Of a stretch of DNA of 64,000 nucleotides, positions 62,869-64,000 are shown in pieces. Under the pieces are notes generated by a model. The model made no database searches, was not told where the DNA came from, and was given only the letters and a program-made list of their open reading frames with translations. The position numbers were made by a program, and so were the translations under genes. The stretch comes from an uncultured Gammaproteobacteria bacterium (GTDB taxonomy: Bacteria; Pseudomonadota; Gammaproteobacteria; DRJJ01): assembly GCA_947258795.1 (NCBI GenBank), contig CAMYJU010000006.1:86333-150332 (forward strand), written 5' to 3'. Positions within the stretch are counted from its first letter, which is position 1. Each line of letters begins with the position of its first letter.

Positions 62869-64000
62869 TCAGTCATAATCGATGCGCAATGCCCAGTGGT
62901 GGAACTGTCCCACATCCCCTCCCGCCATATCGGCAACCTGTAGAGTCCAAGCCCCGGTGATCTCGGTCCCGGTCAGTGCCGCCAGGCTCGCTATTTCGTC
63001 GGAGCTGTATTCGACGATCAAATTGTTCCGGGATGCACCCTGCCGATCATGCAGGACCACCTGCGCGCCGTCAGGGGTGACAATCGTCACCCGCAGGTCA
63101 CCAATATATGTATGAGTGATATCGAGGACGATGGCAATGCGCTTGAGCTTACCGACGACCTCCACCTCGATGAGGCTCTCGATCCCGGCTGAATCATTGT
63201 CCGGAATCTCTATTTCCATGGTACGTTCCATCTCGAACCGGTTGCCTGCCGGCGTGAGTGCTTCCAAGGCCTTGGCCATCGCCGCCGACAGGTTGATCAC
63301 CCGCGGCGGCGTTGCTTCCCCCGCCCCCATGGCTTTGCGGTTGTCGAGGGCGACAACCTGGGAGGTATCACGGAGGATCATCAGACGTTTTTTCACTGAC
63401 AACGAGGGGGCGCAAGCGGAGAGTCGCCCCGCCACTCCGGCGGCAATCGCCGACGCGTAGATATGGCCGTAACGGGGCTCGACCCGCTGATCCTCGCCGT
63501 GCACTATCGGAATGTTTTCCCCCGGTGCCCAAAACAGCTGTTCGGCCTCATGGGCCGTCGATCCCCCCAGTGTAGGTGCCAGTGGGCCGCCGTTGAGCCC
63601 CACCGCCGCCACGGTCATCACCTCTTGCGTAATGTCACCGAACTGCTGCCCCCATTCCTGTGGGATCTCCGGCACGATGACCAGGGTGCGGCGAAATATT
63701 GAATCCTCTATCAACTGCTGTAATTGGAAGGAGTCCAAGGGGCCCAGGGTGACCAGCAGCACATCCGGCGCCTCGCTGTTCAGGGCCAGCCAAGCGCCGG
63801 TGATCTCCTCCTGAGTAAAATAGTCAGTGTCCCCGAGCATGGGCGTGAAATAGAAGATGGCATTGGACGTCACCAACCTGACGGTTTGTACTAGGCTGTC
63901 GATATACTCCATTACACCGGGTCGCTGTGGCGGTGACTCTGCGGGCGCACCGACAACCACCTGATTGGAAGCCGGCAACAGACCCGCGGAAGGCAGCCCT
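62869..64000 (-). CDS. subtilisin-like (degenerate) protein with proprotein-convertase P domain, N-terminus outside window
   Basis: At least 377 residues; the frame is open to the window edge. About residues 20-215 look like the second half of an S8 peptidase domain (VLLVTLGPLDSF, LVIVPEI, VMTVAAVGLNGG, then GHIYASAIAAGVAGRLSA), but the usual GTSxAxP serine motif is replaced by HIYASAI, so protease activity is doubtful. A P domain follows (about 245-369: IEVEVVGKLKRIAIVLDITH, GDLRVTIVTPDG, GAWTLQVADMAGGDVGQ). GC content and codon use are clearly higher than in the neighbouring MNIO remnant, suggesting another origin. Confidence 0.75.
   Translation of the reverse strand, partial: GLPSAGLLPASNQVVVGAPAESPPQRPGVMEYIDSLVQTVRLVTSNAIFYFTPMLGDTDYFTQEEITGAWLALNSEAPDVLLVTLGPLDSFQLQQLIEDSIFRRTLVIVPEIPQEWGQQFGDITQEVMTVAAVGLNGGPLAPTLGGSTAHEAEQLFWAPGENIPIVHGEDQRVEPRYGHIYASAIAAGVAGRLSACAPSLSVKKRLMILRDTSQVVALDNRKAMGAGEATPPRVINLSAAMAKALEALTPAGNRFEMERTMEIEIPDNDSAGIESLIEVEVVGKLKRIAIVLDITHTYIGDLRVTIVTPDGAQVVLHDRQGASRNNLIVEYSSDEIASLAALTGTEITGAWTLQVADMAGGDVGQFHHWALRIDYD

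Overview
This window looks like chromosomal DNA of a free-living, respiring Gram-negative bacterium, most likely a gammaproteobacterial sulfur-oxidising or denitrifying chemolithotroph that tolerates salt. The evidence is two RND efflux systems, type IV pilus ATPase PilU, a NorQ/CbbQ-NorD/CbbO pair, and a periplasmic molybdenum sulfur-compound oxidoreductase operon with a YeeE-type thiosulfate permease. Sucrose synthesis and breakdown genes fit sucrose as a compatible solute. No rRNA, tRNA, CRISPR array, phage module or intact transposase was seen.

Layout. 1-2.5 kb: NorQ/CbbQ-type AAA+ ATPase (cut by the window edge) and its VWA partner. 2.6-7.0 kb: RND efflux permease and adaptor. 7.1-13.9 kb: small genes, a secreted metallo-beta-lactamase-fold protein, a cupin, an orphan TAXI binding protein, a CNNM-type transporter and a large propeller lipoprotein. 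13.9-17.2 kb: two gene fragments joined end to end, a CPA2 antiporter and a sugar dehydrogenase. 17.5-25.7 kb: DUF302 proteins, a YdjM-like membrane protein, a C_GCAxxG_C_C protein, a membrane-active toxin/immunity-like pair, a Sel1 protein, MtfA and an OmpA-like lipoprotein. 26-32.8 kb: glutamine amidotransferase, alpha/beta hydrolase, a second RND system and a hemolysin III protein. 33-34.3 kb: PilU. 34.4-43.5 kb: sucrose block (sucrose-phosphate synthase, GH13_18 phosphorylase-like enzyme, sucrose-phosphatase-like HAD, GH100 invertase), with a two-subunit bacterioferritin and bfd between them. 43.6-48.6 kb: small genes and a second CPA2 antiporter flanked by direct repeats. 48.9-55.4 kb: TorD-like chaperone and the Mo-oxidoreductase operon. 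55.7-58 kb: CorA and MscS. 58.5-61 kb: GpmI and a PfkB-type sugar kinase. 61-64 kb: remains of an MNIO (DUF692)/DUF2063 bufferin-type operon and a subtilisin-like/P-domain protein running off the window.

The most striking feature is a dispersed family of about 50-bp imperfect palindromes (arms close to GGGGTCAGAG and CTCTGACCCC around a CTAATATTAG centre). About 18 whole or half copies lie between genes. Several sit exactly where a gene has been cut: the MNIO gene has lost its N-terminus at one copy, three other copies abut orphan gene fragments, and one copy supplies the stop region of the glutamine amidotransferase gene. A 150-bp element with GTCATTGYGAG ends and a second, about 45-bp palindrome in two direct copies also occur. 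Accessory-gene turnover here therefore seems linked to short non-autonomous repeats.

How the genes work together. The Mo-oxidoreductase, its ferredoxin and NrfD subunits, a monohaem cytochrome and the thiosulfate permease form one tightly packed operon preceded by an FNR/DNR-type palindrome, which suggests anaerobic or nitrogen-oxide-dependent sulfur metabolism. The bacterioferritin subunits have lost complementary functional sites, so they probably act as a heteropolymer with Bfd, whose promoter overlaps a Fur box.
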